Shown here: positions 23,172 through 33,895 of the stretch, in pieces
Layout: each line of letters starts with the position of its first letter
Numbering within the stretch: position 1 is the first letter of the stretch
NCBI GenBank assembly: GCA_964425745.1
Contig: CAYRNW010000025.1
Location: 1-36,989 of the forward strand
Origin: CALCNS01 sp964425745
Lineage (GTDB): Bacteria > Bacillota > JAAYKD01
Length of the DNA: 36,989 nucleotides
Reading direction: 5' to 3'
Program-made: the position numbers and the translations under genes
Notes under the pieces: model-generated
What the model saw: the letters and a program-made list of their open reading frames with translations, nothing else
Told to the model about the DNA's origin: nothing
Databases searched by the model: none

Positions 23172-26100
23172 ATGGAAAGATTTAACAAGTTTCTCGTCTG
23201 CTTGCTCGTATTTGCCATCATTTTCACCGGCCTGCCACTACCGCATGTAAGCGCAGCTGTTTTGTCCGATGAGGATGTCGTTGCTGCAGACAAGGGTTGG
23301 CTTGAAGAGAATTTCCTCATATTAAATGATTATCCTTATTTGCCTTGGCTTAAGACGGATTTAATGCTACCTCCAACTGGTGCGAACGGCAGCCAGATTT
23401 CGTGGAGCTCAAGCAATAGCAGTGTCCTTACCGATACCGGTGTGGTGATTCGCCCTGCATATTCCTGTGCAAATACGGTTGATGTGGTTTTAACTGCTAC
23501 GATTCGCCAAAACGCAGCTACTGCGGTCTCGAATTTTAACGCCTCTGTGGTATCGTTACCGGGTAGTTTAGCCATGCAATTGGAGTATGAAGATACCGAG
23601 AACATTGCTGATTTGCTACAAATCAACGGTTCTGCTCAGGCGGGTGTAACCGATATGTCGAACGCCAATCTTTTTAGCTTGAATAACGTTTCTGAAACAG
23701 CGGGGAGCGTTTTTACCAAGCAGAAGATTCAATTGGCAGAAGACTTGTCGTTTAGCACATTTTTCCTGTTCGATATCAGCTCTATGTATCAGAATTACGA
23801 TGAAGGCTTCACCTTTACCGTGCAAGCCGATGCTTCAACCTCGCTAGGCTCCGGTCCTTTTGAAGCCATGGGCGTGCCAGAGGGAACCCCCAGTATTAGC
23901 GTAGAATTTGACACCAAACGTGACAGCGACACGGCGACCTACGAATACGAAGGTACTGATACCGAACAACACATTGCGGTGTATCTAAATGGCGATTACC
24001 AGCATCCGCTCGCTGTTGCCCCGGTTGCGATTTATAATATGGAAACAGGGGAGAGAAATCTTTCAGCCAATCAAAGGTTTAACGTGTGGATCCAATACAA
24101 TGGTTCTACCAAAAAGCTAGAGGTTTTCCAAGTCTACGAAGGGTTGGAAGATCCCACAGTGCCAACCCTTACGGCAGATGTGGATTTAAGTAGCGTGTTT
24201 CAAACAGCGGAAGGTCAAGTGATTCGAGATGTTTACCCCGGGTTTACCGGACATGGGGCTGACGCTTATAGTGTACATGCCAGCCTTTATGAATGGAGCT
24301 TCAAGAACGATCCGTATCCCATTTCCTTTAATCTCCCTCCCTACACGATCCGCGATTTGTACAGAGATGCTTTTCATCTGGAACTGACATCGCAAACCAT
24401 CGATCAAACCGAGGGTTTCGCGGCTCAACTCACGGCTGTTTTGCGAGATTCTTTAGGTCAACCGGTTCCTGGAGTGCCTCTGGTTTTCACAAGCGATTTT
24501 GGAACTTTGAAAGCTGCTCCGGCTGGGGGCTTTGAAACCTTATCATCTCTGGACCTTGTCACCGATGAGCTAGGTTCTGCAACCATATTGTTGACTTCCC
24601 TGGTTGAGGGGAACGCCTTGGTTCGCTGCACTGCACAAGGGGGGACTTTTAGCGAAACTTCCGCTTCACTGATTTTGACCGAAGAAGCCAAACTCAACTT
24701 GGATTATGATCAACTGACAGCGGACTTCTTGTTAGAGGCAAATCAAGCTCTCAATTTTGTCAGGAGCGATCTACTCCTGCCGGCAAGCGGAGCAAACGGG
24801 AGTAGCATTACCTGGTCCAGTTCCAATGCGACTTTTCTTGATACGACCGGGAAGGTGACAAGGCCGACTTTAGCCGAAGGGGATCAGGTCGTAATTTTGA
24901 CGGCTTATTTGAGCTTGGGGGCGTTTAGCAGAGTAAAAGACTTTAAGGTTGTTATTAAAATCAACGATGCCGATATGGTAACTTCCGATGCCACTTGGTT
25001 GACCGATCTTCGATTATTGCAATTAAATCCTTCCTTGTCTGAGATTACAACGAATCTTGTTATGCCCACGGTAGGAGCGGCCGGAAGCACAATTTTTTGG
25101 GTTTCATCAAATGAGGGAGTTGTTTCAGCCACCGGTTTTGTCAATCGCCCCGCGTGTCCGGCGAGTGCCGTTGAGGTTCAACTGACCGCAACCCTTGCTA
25201 TGGGTGTAGAAAGTGTGGATAAAACATTTACCATAACCGTCCTGCCGACCGCCGCAACCGATTACGATCTGCTTCAAGAAGCATACGATGCTCTTTCTGA
25301 GGAAAGCATTCTCAATGCCAATACCAGCTTAGATCAAATAAGTAGCGATTTAACCTTACCGGATCTCGGCTTACACGACTGCAGTATTGCCTGGAGCAGT
25401 AGCAAACCGGAGTTTATCTCAGCCAATGGAATTGTAGTTCAGCCCGATTACACCACCGGTTCAACCTCGTTGTTTTTGACTGCGACTTTGCGCAAGGGAA
25501 CAGCAGAACTGCAAAAAACGTTTTACCTCACCGTAATTGCCAAAGAGCCTACCGATACGGAAACGGTGGCTGAGACCGTGGCCTGGTTAACCGAGGAAAG
25601 CATCCTCTATGGAAACATAGCTTTGGATCAGATCACAAAGAACCTTTATCTGCCCCTCGAAGGGTTATACGGGAGCAGTATCGCCTGGGAAACATCGAAC
25701 CCGCTTCTTGTTTCCTCCTTAGGAGAAGTTTTTCAGCCGAGTTTTACTGTGGGAAATCAGAGTGTATCCCTCACCGCTACAATCATCCGGGCCGGTGTAG
25801 AAGCGGTGAAAGAATTTCCTATGACAATTCTCGCTCTTTCTGCGACCGATGAAGAGGCGGTAGCGCTTAGTCTCGCTTGGCTAACAGAAGAGCGAATCCT
25901 CGCTGCGAATACAAACGCCAACCAACTGGAAACAGCATTGAACCTGCCGACCACGGGACTGGAAAATACAACGATTCGCTGGAGCTGTCTGCCGGTCGGT
26001 GGAATCATCACCGAAGGTCCCAGCATTGGCGAACTGGTTCGTCCGTCGTTTACCACTGGGGATCAAACTGTCGTTGTAACAGCCCAACTGCTACGCGGAA

Positions 26101-29100
26101 CGAAAACGGTAGGGAAAAGCTTCAACTTCACGATGAAAGCCTTGCCGATGAGCGATGCCGAAGCAATTGAACTCGATGCAAAATGGTTTGATATTCAAAA
26201 GACTCTAAGCACCAATCCTTCTGCGTATTCACTTCAAGAAAACCTCCAGTTTGAACTCAATACTCCCAATGGCTCAATCATTACGCTCAGTTCCAGTCAT
26301 CCCGCGGTCTTGACGATTATTCCCCAACCCGACGGTAACGCAATCGGAAATGTGACCCAACCGGATTATGAAGAAGATCATCAGAGTGTGCTGGTGACGG
26401 TCACTTTGCAAAAGGGTGTGGAACAACGCGTCAAAACCTTTGAATATACCGTGCTGGCACTGCGAGACATCACGTCACCGACCCTGATTTCCAGCAGCCC
26501 GGCTCACAACAATATGAATGTGCTCTATGGAACCAATCAGATGATACTGACCTTTAATGAAAACATTCAACCGCCCACACGCACCGGTGGCTATGCCTAT
26601 TATGCAAGGGCATTTAACGTTACAGTCAACGGAGCGATGCCCGATACAGTCATTTTAATTTATGAGAATAACACCTTGACCATACGTGAAAGGAGCGGAA
26701 GTTTTGCCGGTGGCTTGAACGAAATCGTGATTCCTGCATCCGCCGTTTTAGACATGGCAGGGATTCCGCTGAGTGAAGAAATCAGGATTCAATTTCTAAT
26801 GGAAGAAAAAATCATTCAACCCTTGAATATTGTTTCATCGGTTCCTGCCAACGGAGCAAATTCGGTAGCGCTTGACACCCCTCTTACCTTCAAGCTCAGC
26901 TCTTCTGACATCAGCAAGGGTAATAACTTTAGTCTAATTGGGCTTTCCAATCAGCAATATAGCAACATTCCCATTGCTTGCGAGTTGGCCGGTGGCGATG
27001 TAACGATTACGATGAAATACGCCGGCTGGTCTCTCACTAAGGGCCAAATTTATCTACTCTTCATCCCACCGGGAGCGTTCCAAGACCGCTTTGGTAATCA
27101 GAGCACGGCAACGCTGATCAGCTTCGTTACCATACCCGAGGACGTCAATTTACAAATCAGCAAAACCTACCCGCAGAACAATCAGGCTTCAGTTTCGATT
27201 AACCAGAGTCTCCAGGTAGAGTTGAGCCATGCGGCAATGGTGTCTCAAGGAAAAATCAGCTTGACCGATCCAGCCGGAAATGCAGTGCCGATTGCAGTAG
27301 ATGCCTTTACAACTTCTGAAAATAAGATCTTAATCGATCCAGCTGAGTCCCTGCAACCGAATACTCCATATACGCTAAGCATTCCTAAGGGTTTTGCGAA
27401 AGCACGCCTCAGTGGGGTCAACCCCTTAGTTGCAGATGCCGTCTTCCGTTTTACGACCGGAGCCAATGCTTTGCCGTTGCTACAGGTCACACCAAGCGAT
27501 TTCGCTGTGGAACAATCGATGGATACGCGCGTACAGTTGACATTTTCAAGCACCGTAAAAGCCGGACCCAACAATAGGGCAATCGAAATGCGCAACGCAG
27601 CCGGGGAAGAAATGCTGATGATTCAGACGCTTGCCGCTGATAAAGCAGAGTTCCGGGTTCTGAACGAATGGTTGAGCCCCCAAACAACCTACGATGTTAC
27701 CATTCCGGCCGCCGCTTTCCTCAATGAAGAGAACCAGGCCAACGATTCCTACACCTTTTCGTTTACAACGGGGCAACAACTAAATCTCAAGGATCAAGAA
27801 TCGTTTACTGTAAATCCTGCCACGCGTTGGCTGGTGCAAAGAGAACTCAGCTTCAAAACTGATGCACTTTTCTATGCTTTCCGAAATAGAGGGCGCAGCA
27901 TTTCTTCTTATGCCTGGGATTTTGGGGATGAAGCGACCGCTACCGGTATTTCAGCAAATCACACCTACACAAATCCAGGTACCTACACCGTGAAACTAAA
28001 AGTAACTGACCAACTTGGCATATCTTATGAATTGCAAAAAACACTGGAGATTAGCAATTTCAATGCCGAAGAAGTGACCATGCAAGTGTCGCCCAAGGCC
28101 AATCAAAATCTGGTGCATACCGATGTATACAGTGACCCCTTGGATTATACGCCAGGCACACGGCTTTATACCATGGGTCTGATTTACAATGGTGTTTACA
28201 TGGCCGGTGAAGCGATTTCCGTTTCTCTCTACAAGAATAATGCCTTAGTGCTCGATTACGGGACCGTCACCACAACCAATTATGGTCGAGAAAAAGAAGT
28301 CGCTCAGGGGTATTTCGGGTTTGATTATCAAAACATACGGCTCAATGGAACCTATGAGTTGGTGTTCCGTTACCAAGGCCTTGAAATGCGTCGAACCGTG
28401 GTAATCAGAGACCAAAGAAGCAAGCAAGACCTGCGTATCCAGTTATTCGATACAGATACGGGTAGCGAATTCTTACTCTACAATGGCTTCTATGTAGAAC
28501 TCGACGGCAATAAGACCTTTATTCTTAAAACGTATTTTAAGGAAGAAGATCGTACCTATTATGTGATTAAGGATGTAGAACTCGGTTTTCATACGTTAGA
28601 AATCATCCCGGACCCCACCCGAGAACCCTTTGTTGAACACTCCGGAAGAGTAGAGTTTTGGCACAGTGGCTGGGTCGATGTTTCAATGGTGCAAGTACAA
28701 CGGACCCCTTTAGGAGAAATTCGGGTCTGGTCCGAGCAAACCGATTCCAGAAACTCAACTCCCACCACCTTCGTTGGGGGCGAAAACACCTTCGGATCCC
28801 CTCCAAATTTGAATTTCACCATAGAAGCCAATTGGGCGGAGTATCGAAGCGGCTACTACGAGGTGCAGTTGAACGACTGGAAAACCTACCGATATAAGGA
28901 ACCAAAGTTCACCCTTAATCCTCTAGACTTGTTTCCAGGTAATATCTTGTTGGTCAGAGCCGTCACACCCTATGGCAACGCTTCGCCTTGGGTGGATGCC
29001 AAGCTGAGAACGATTGACCCTCCAGAAGTCAATGGTGTACCCATTGAGTTTCAATACGTCAACGGGCAGCTTGTTGCTCAAACCTCGATGTTCCTCAACA

Positions 29101-32100
29101 GCAACAGTGCCGGGCAAAATAGTGAAATCAACGACATGCCCATGTTAGGTCACGATACCAGTGCCGGGCTGATGAACCATTTTGACTCTCTACAAGGTAC
29201 AATGAACTATACCGCTGAAGGCATGGAAATGCTCCTGGAGTTTGAAAAGAGTGGCTCCTACGGTAAATCCAAGAAAAAGCCCAAACTCTTGACTGTGGGA
29301 TACCAGATGGAAGGGGAAATGGAAGGCAGCTTCTTTCTCAGTTATGACAATCTGACCGACAGTTGGAAATTACACACTGGCGAAGTGATTTTGACTGGGG
29401 ATATTAGTAAATATTATAAGAAGGGTTATACGGTGCCGGTCATTCGATTAGGAGCGGAAGCCACCTTGACCCTCGGTACAGTCTTAGGAGGAACGCTCTA
29501 TATTGATAAACGGCCCGATGCCGAGCACGAATACAGCGGAATTCTCAAAGTAGAACCCTATGTTACCGTGGAGGTTTATGGCGGAGTTGAGGGCTGGAAT
29601 ATTGAAGGTGGAGTCGACGGGCGCATCAAAACACAATTGCATATACCGACCGGTTACATCCAAGTGGACCCGAGCCTGACGGCTTATGTCAAAGGTACCT
29701 TGGCCTATGTCACGACGACATTTTATGAAGATGAAGCCACTACTTCTTGGAACAATGGAAAAGACAAAGTGGTTCCTCTAAAACTCTTTACCTTACACAC
29801 CACTCCTGAGTTAGCAGAGGATACGGAACTGGTGCTGATTCCTCGAAATTATCTAAACAGCGAATCCCTCTGGTTAGCTACGGCGGACCAAACCGATACC
29901 GTGCAGTTTCTGGCAACCGATACCGAGCAAGTCTTGAAAACCCATGTTTATCCGTATGCTGAAGTGCAATTGGTGGAACAAGGTCAAAATCTTGCCATGG
30001 TTTGGTTGGATGATAACCCAGACCGCAGTAGTGTCAACCGAACCCAACTGCATTATGCGCTCAATATTGAAGGTACTTGGAGCGAACCGGTGCGATTAAA
30101 TCAAGATGGCACCGCCGACTTTACCCCGGTACTCGCCGCAGGTAGCGAGGGCTCACTTCTGGCATGGCAAAACCTGAAACAAGTCTTACCCGATGAACCC
30201 TCGCTCGATACTTATGCAAAGAACGCCGAAATCAGTGTAAACCAGACGCTGTATCATGGCACAGGAGACCTTGATACAATCACACTCACCAACGATGATT
30301 TGTATGATCATTCCCCCAGCATTGCCATGATGGGCAATCTAAACGGACTGGTGGTTTGGACCAAATCTCCGGGGGTCAGTTTCTCTTCAACCTCAAGTGA
30401 CAACAAGCTTTGTTACGCAAGTTGGAATGGCGCCAGCTGGAGTGAAGCAATGCTCTTACAAGACGACGTAAGCCAAGTCGTATCTTCACAACTTTTCTCC
30501 AATGATGAGCAAGCACTCTTGCTTTATACCCTGGATGCCGATAACGATACCAGCACTACTTCAGATTGGGAAATCTACGCTAGAATCTACTATGCCAACA
30601 CCAATACTTGGGAAGATTCTGTGCAGATTACCCATAATGAGGTTATCGATTCATATCCGAAAGCCGTGTATCAAACTGGGAATTGGTTTTTGACTTGGAA
30701 TCAAGAAGACCACTTTCAATACCAAATTGGATTAAACGGTGAGAGTAAAACCGAAGCAGCTCTAAACGGGATCTCACCTAATTATGTCTTAACCGGAAAC
30801 GATGAAGCCGGTTCGCTAATCGCTCTAGTCTACCAAAAGGCAGAGGAGAAGAACCAGAGAAACCTCTCGGTGCTATTCTTTGATACAGTTCAAGGGATTT
30901 GGGGAAATCCCAGCTCTTTGACCCTTGAGAGTGGTTATACTCGCTCCTTCAGTCCCATTTATTCCAGTAACAGGGGTTTAACGGTGGCGTTTACCGCAAC
31001 TGAGATCATCACGGAAGTCATCGACGGCATTGAATATTTTATGCCGGGAGACAAGGTAGATTTGAGCTGGCTCACCTACACACCTAAACATGATTTGGCA
31101 ATCGCTGCTGAAGAGGCAATTGATGTATCAGCGGAGATTCCTTTCCCTGGAACGTCTGTGAAAGTGTCCGTATTGGTGGAAAACCGAGGCGATTTTGCTG
31201 AGCAGGCAACGGTAAGCCTTTATAGCGGCGCACCGGAGCTGGGGATGAAGCTTGGGGAAGTTCATACAGCAACACCAATTCCAGCGAATTCAAGCGTTTG
31301 GATGGAACTGGATTGGCTACTGGAACAAGATGAGAGCGCTACCTATGATTTATATGCGGTGGTTTCTCCAGCGTTGGGTGTCTTAGAGGTAAATCCTTTC
31401 AATAACACGGCCCATCGGGTCATACAAACTGCCGATCTTGCACTCAATCAAGTTGCCTGGCGAAACCTGGTTGGAGAAGAGTACATCGTCTCACCGGTTT
31501 TGATTAACAATGGCGCTTTAACCCTGGAAAACATAGAAGTCCATGTAGAGTATGTAGGCAGCACGCTTGCCAGCGGAATCATTGAACAGATGCTCCCGGG
31601 AGACACAGTGGATTTGGACTTTAGAATTTCTACACAAGCACTGGTTGCAGATCTCAATGACCGCTACCCCATGACCGTTAAAATCCGGGCTGCTGCTGGG
31701 GTCACGGAAGCAAGACTAGACAACAATCAGCGCGATTTCACGCTCTTCCCTCAAGCGCCAGTCATAAATTCCTCCACTCTTAGCAATGGAGATAAAAACG
31801 TTTCGGTTGACGCGAGTCCCCAATTCAATTTTGATCGACCCATTGTACAAGGAGATTCTTTTAGCCAGATTAGCCTGACCGATACCTATTTGAATCCGGT
31901 TGTAATCTCCGTTGAAGTTACAGAAAACAGTTTGAAACTGATTCCTCAAAGCCCCTTGCAGTATTCTACGGAGTATCGGGTGCAACTACCGGTTAGTGCC
32001 GTAGAAGATCGCTTTGGAGTGAGCTTACAACAAGCCTATTCACTGAACTTTACGACCGGACCCAGGAGCCCGCAAATTATCTTTAGCAATCCCGGGGACC

Positions 32101-33440
32101 AGTTGTTGGGGGTAGACCCGAGCCAACCGGTACGAATCAAATACAATAAACCTGTTCAGCCGGGACCGAGTTATGAGCGTGTTGAATTGCTGTCTTTGAA
32201 CGATGTGAGCGAAGCTGCACCGGTTACGATTTGGACATCGGTTCAAGGGGAATGGTTGACCATTTCCGGGTTTGGTTCTCTTGAGGAAAACACGAACTAT
32301 ACTTTGAACTTGCCCAAAGGCACCGTCCAGGATTCGGATTTGCAACTACAGGCACACGATACGGCCATCTCGTTTACGACCGGAACAAGGGTCCCACAAG
32401 AACCAGAACCGGAGCAACCACAACAACCTCCTGTAGAGGATCCGAAACCCGGCTCCGCAGCAACGGTGTTCAATACCGAATCCCTAAAGGATTTGATCCA
32501 AAATAACCAGGGGATTGAGGTAGAAACAGCAAACGGAACCTTGATTCTGACACCGGAGCAGGTCCGGGCTTTATCCATGGACGGAACAAAAGAGATAGAG
32601 TTCGTCGTCCTTCCCAGAGAAGAGGGAGAAGATTCGACGCGTGTGTCTTCGGTATTCGAGTTCTCTCTACGAGTGGGTGGTGAGCCGGTTACAGAACTCG
32701 CTACCGATATCATCATTCAAGTTCCCCTTGAACTGGAGCAGATTTCCAATCCGCAGAGGGTCATAGTCTGTTTCTTCGATGCTGAGACTAATACCTGGCT
32801 AAGCTTAGGCGGTAAGACCGCAGCTACAACGGGTATGATTTCATTTAGCACAGGCAACTTAGGTTTATTTGCGGCTTTTGAAAACGAAGTCGAGTTCAGC
32901 GACCTAACCAGTGATTGGGCAAGAGATCCGGTTCAGGTTTTAGCAGCTCGTCAAATCATTCAGGGCACCGGCCAGGGTTTCTTTGAGCCACTGGGGCAGG
33001 TGACCCGAGCAGAATTTACGACGATTCTAGTTCGCTCCCTATATTTGAGAGATTCGGACCACCAGTTGAGCTTTAACGATGTCACCCCAGACATGTGGTT
33101 CGCAGAGTCAATTGCTATGGCGGCTCAACTTGGTCTAATTCAAGGGGTAGCCCCAGGGCAATTTGCCCCGGAGCAGACGATTAGCCGAGAGCAGCTGGCG
33201 GTTATGGCGTATCGCTTGGTTCAATTGAAGAATCCGGGCTTGATTCCTGAAAAAGCGAGCAATTTGGAGTTTTTGGATGAACAAGAGATTTCAGATTATG
33301 CACGAAGTGCTGTGGCGTTCTTAGCGAGTCAGGGCATTGTACTCGGCTCCAATGGCGAATTCTTCCCGCGTGCTACGGCAAGCAGACAAGAAGCCGCCGT
33401 AATCTTATACAGACTCTTAACGTATTTAGGCGATTTCTAG
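23172..33440 (+). CDS. Giant SLH adhesin with lectin, Ig-like and PKD domains (3422 aa)
   Basis: A signal peptide (FLVCLLVFAIIFTGLPLPHV, cleaved near SAA) is followed by repeats of an atrophied Ig-like domain with SGANGSSITWSSSN-type cores. One copy precedes and six follow (about 510-1097) an L-type lectin-like domain (about 133-379, GFTFTVQADAS, SISVEFDTKRD, FNVWIQYNG) and an invasin-like Big_1 domain (about 403-507). Four SbsA-like Big_5 domains (about 1102-1533), a PKD domain (SSYAWDFGDEA, about 1564-1630), a long beta-rich region, propeller-like repeats (about 2200-2640), CARDB-like repeats (about 2640-2856), two more Big_5 domains and a Pro/Glu linker follow. Three SLH repeats (about 3237-3422) anchor it to wall polymer. 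A sugar-binding adhesin is likely. GAGGAG lies 5 nt before ATG. Unusually long but intact throughout. Confidence 0.9.
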   Translation: MERFNKFLVCLLVFAIIFTGLPLPHVSAAVLSDEDVVAADKGWLEENFLILNDYPYLPWLKTDLMLPPTGANGSQISWSSSNSSVLTDTGVVIRPAYSCANTVDVVLTATIRQNAATAVSNFNASVVSLPGSLAMQLEYEDTENIADLLQINGSAQAGVTDMSNANLFSLNNVSETAGSVFTKQKIQLAEDLSFSTFFLFDISSMYQNYDEGFTFTVQADASTSLGSGPFEAMGVPEGTPSISVEFDTKRDSDTATYEYEGTDTEQHIAVYLNGDYQHPLAVAPVAIYNMETGERNLSANQRFNVWIQYNGSTKKLEVFQVYEGLEDPTVPTLTADVDLSSVFQTAEGQVIRDVYPGFTGHGADAYSVHASLYEWSFKNDPYPISFNLPPYTIRDLYRDAFHLELTSQTIDQTEGFAAQLTAVLRDSLGQPVPGVPLVFTSDFGTLKAAPAGGFETLSSLDLVTDELGSATILLTSLVEGNALVRCTAQGGTFSETSASLILTEEAKLNLDYDQLTADFLLEANQALNFVRSDLLLPASGANGSSITWSSSNATFLDTTGKVTRPTLAEGDQVVILTAYLSLGAFSRVKDFKVVIKINDADMVTSDATWLTDLRLLQLNPSLSEITTNLVMPTVGAAGSTIFWVSSNEGVVSATGFVNRPACPASAVEVQLTATLAMGVESVDKTFTITVLPTAATDYDLLQEAYDALSEESILNANTSLDQISSDLTLPDLGLHDCSIAWSSSKPEFISANGIVVQPDYTTGSTSLFLTATLRKGTAELQKTFYLTVIAKEPTDTETVAETVAWLTEESILYGNIALDQITKNLYLPLEGLYGSSIAWETSNPLLVSSLGEVFQPSFTVGNQSVSLTATIIRAGVEAVKEFPMTILALSATDEEAVALSLAWLTEERILAANTNANQLETALNLPTTGLENTTIRWSCLPVGGIITEGPSIGELVRPSFTTGDQTVVVTAQLLRGTKTVGKSFNFTMKALPMSDAEAIELDAKWFDIQKTLSTNPSAYSLQENLQFELNTPNGSIITLSSSHPAVLTIIPQPDGNAIGNVTQPDYEEDHQSVLVTVTLQKGVEQRVKTFEYTVLALRDITSPTLISSSPAHNNMNVLYGTNQMILTFNENIQPPTRTGGYAYYARAFNVTVNGAMPDTVILIYENNTLTIRERSGSFAGGLNEIVIPASAVLDMAGIPLSEEIRIQFLMEEKIIQPLNIVSSVPANGANSVALDTPLTFKLSSSDISKGNNFSLIGLSNQQYSNIPIACELAGGDVTITMKYAGWSLTKGQIYLLFIPPGAFQDRFGNQSTATLISFVTIPEDVNLQISKTYPQNNQASVSINQSLQVELSHAAMVSQGKISLTDPAGNAVPIAVDAFTTSENKILIDPAESLQPNTPYTLSIPKGFAKARLSGVNPLVADAVFRFTTGANALPLLQVTPSDFAVEQSMDTRVQLTFSSTVKAGPNNRAIEMRNAAGEEMLMIQTLAADKAEFRVLNEWLSPQTTYDVTIPAAAFLNEENQANDSYTFSFTTGQQLNLKDQESFTVNPATRWLVQRELSFKTDALFYAFRNRGRSISSYAWDFGDEATATGISANHTYTNPGTYTVKLKVTDQLGISYELQKTLEISNFNAEEVTMQVSPKANQNLVHTDVYSDPLDYTPGTRLYTMGLIYNGVYMAGEAISVSLYKNNALVLDYGTVTTTNYGREKEVAQGYFGFDYQNIRLNGTYELVFRYQGLEMRRTVVIRDQRSKQDLRIQLFDTDTGSEFLLYNGFYVELDGNKTFILKTYFKEEDRTYYVIKDVELGFHTLEIIPDPTREPFVEHSGRVEFWHSGWVDVSMVQVQRTPLGEIRVWSEQTDSRNSTPTTFVGGENTFGSPPNLNFTIEANWAEYRSGYYEVQLNDWKTYRYKEPKFTLNPLDLFPGNILLVRAVTPYGNASPWVDAKLRTIDPPEVNGVPIEFQYVNGQLVAQTSMFLNSNSAGQNSEINDMPMLGHDTSAGLMNHFDSLQGTMNYTAEGMEMLLEFEKSGSYGKSKKKPKLLTVGYQMEGEMEGSFFLSYDNLTDSWKLHTGEVILTGDISKYYKKGYTVPVIRLGAEATLTLGTVLGGTLYIDKRPDAEHEYSGILKVEPYVTVEVYGGVEGWNIEGGVDGRIKTQLHIPTGYIQVDPSLTAYVKGTLAYVTTTFYEDEATTSWNNGKDKVVPLKLFTLHTTPELAEDTELVLIPRNYLNSESLWLATADQTDTVQFLATDTEQVLKTHVYPYAEVQLVEQGQNLAMVWLDDNPDRSSVNRTQLHYALNIEGTWSEPVRLNQDGTADFTPVLAAGSEGSLLAWQNLKQVLPDEPSLDTYAKNAEISVNQTLYHGTGDLDTITLTNDDLYDHSPSIAMMGNLNGLVVWTKSPGVSFSSTSSDNKLCYASWNGASWSEAMLLQDDVSQVVSSQLFSNDEQALLLYTLDADNDTSTTSDWEIYARIYYANTNTWEDSVQITHNEVIDSYPKAVYQTGNWFLTWNQEDHFQYQIGLNGESKTEAALNGISPNYVLTGNDEAGSLIALVYQKAEEKNQRNLSVLFFDTVQGIWGNPSSLTLESGYTRSFSPIYSSNRGLTVAFTATEIITEVIDGIEYFMPGDKVDLSWLTYTPKHDLAIAAEEAIDVSAEIPFPGTSVKVSVLVENRGDFAEQATVSLYSGAPELGMKLGEVHTATPIPANSSVWMELDWLLEQDESATYDLYAVVSPALGVLEVNPFNNTAHRVIQTADLALNQVAWRNLVGEEYIVSPVLINNGALTLENIEVHVEYVGSTLASGIIEQMLPGDTVDLDFRISTQALVADLNDRYPMTVKIRAAAGVTEARLDNNQRDFTLFPQAPVINSSTLSNGDKNVSVDASPQFNFDRPIVQGDSFSQISLTDTYLNPVVISVEVTENSLKLIPQSPLQYSTEYRVQLPVSAVEDRFGVSLQQAYSLNFTTGPRSPQIIFSNPGDQLLGVDPSQPVRIKYNKPVQPGPSYERVELLSLNDVSEAAPVTIWTSVQGEWLTISGFGSLEENTNYTLNLPKGTVQDSDLQLQAHDTAISFTTGTRVPQEPEPEQPQQPPVEDPKPGSAATVFNTESLKDLIQNNQGIEVETANGTLILTPEQVRALSMDGTKEIEFVVLPREEGEDSTRVSSVFEFSLRVGGEPVTELATDIIIQVPLELEQISNPQRVIVCFFDAETNTWLSLGGKTAATTGMISFSTGNLGLFAAFENEVEFSDLTSDWARDPVQVLAARQIIQGTGQGFFEPLGQVTRAEFTTILVRSLYLRDSDHQLSFNDVTPDMWFAESIAMAAQLGLIQGVAPGQFAPEQTISREQLAVMAYRLVQLKNPGLIPEKASNLEFLDEQEISDYARSAVAFLASQGIVLGSNGEFFPRATASRQEAAVILYRLLTYLGDF

Positions 33441-33453
33441 ATAATTGAATACG

Positions 33454-33489
33454 AGGCCGCTGGGTTCGCTAGAACTCGGCGGCCTTTTT
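33454..33489 (+). terminator. Terminator of the giant SLH gene
   Basis: AGGCCGCTGGGTTC (33454-33467) pairs with GAACTCGGCGGCCT (33472-33485), 14 bp with two G-T pairs and a GCTA loop, followed by a T tract (TTTTTATTTTT). Confidence 0.88.
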
Positions 33490-33497
33490 ATTTTTGC

Positions 33498-33526
33498 TTG
33501 ACAAAATCGTCAAGGGGTTTTACAAT
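33498..33526 (+). promoter_or_regulatory. PadR operon promoter
   Basis: TTGACA (33498-33503) and TACAAT (33521-33526) are 17 nt apart, essentially consensus. The -10 lies inside the left arm of the palindromic operator. Confidence 0.85.
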
Positions 33527-33559
33527 ATCGTTAGATGATATCATATAACGATATTGTAA
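33520..33559. promoter_or_regulatory. 40-bp palindromic operator, probably for PadR
   Basis: TTACAATATCGTTA (33520-33533) and TAACGATATTGTAA (33546-33559) are perfect inverted arms sharing one centre with the inner palindrome ATGATATCAT (33535-33544). Only one pair in 40 bp is mismatched. It covers the -10 and the transcription start, and ends 6 nt before GGAGGTGA. Autorepression by the PadR encoded next to it is the simplest reading. Confidence 0.8.
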
Positions 33560-33574
33560 TATGGAGGTGAACTC

Positions 33575-33895
33575 ATGCCAAAGAAAGCGCTCGAGAGCTT
33601 AACCGAATCCATGTTTTATGTACTTATGGCCTTGCATGCGGCAGCCATGTGTGGCACCGATATCGCTGCGCATATTGAACAGCTGACCAAGAGCAGAGTG
33701 CTGTTGGGTCCGGCCACTCTTTATACGATTTTGGCAAAGTTCGAAAAAGAGAAATACATTCGTGAAACCGAAGTCGATGGCCGCAAGCGCACTTATGCCT
33801 TGACTGATTTAGGCCGTTCGGCTTATGAAGAAGAATTGCTTCGTTTGCGTCAATGCATTGCCGATGCCGAAAGTGAGTTGATAGAATATGACTAA
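33575..33895 (+). CDS. PadR-family transcriptional regulator
   Basis: A 106-aa PadR protein. The winged-helix region (about residues 7-75) shows MFYVLMALHAAAMCGTDIAA, GPATLYTILAKFEKEKYIRE and GRKRTYALTDLGR (wing), with a short C-terminal dimerisation helix EELLRLRQCIADAESELI. It belongs to the short PadR subclass that usually stands beside a DUF2812 or similar membrane gene and represses its own operon until an inducer appears. GGAGGTGA 4 nt before ATG. Its stop overlaps the DUF2812 start by 8 nt. The operator upstream fits a dimer. Confidence 0.92.
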   Translation: MPKKALESLTESMFYVLMALHAAAMCGTDIAAHIEQLTKSRVLLGPATLYTILAKFEKEKYIRETEVDGRKRTYALTDLGRSAYEEELLRLRQCIADAESELIEYD

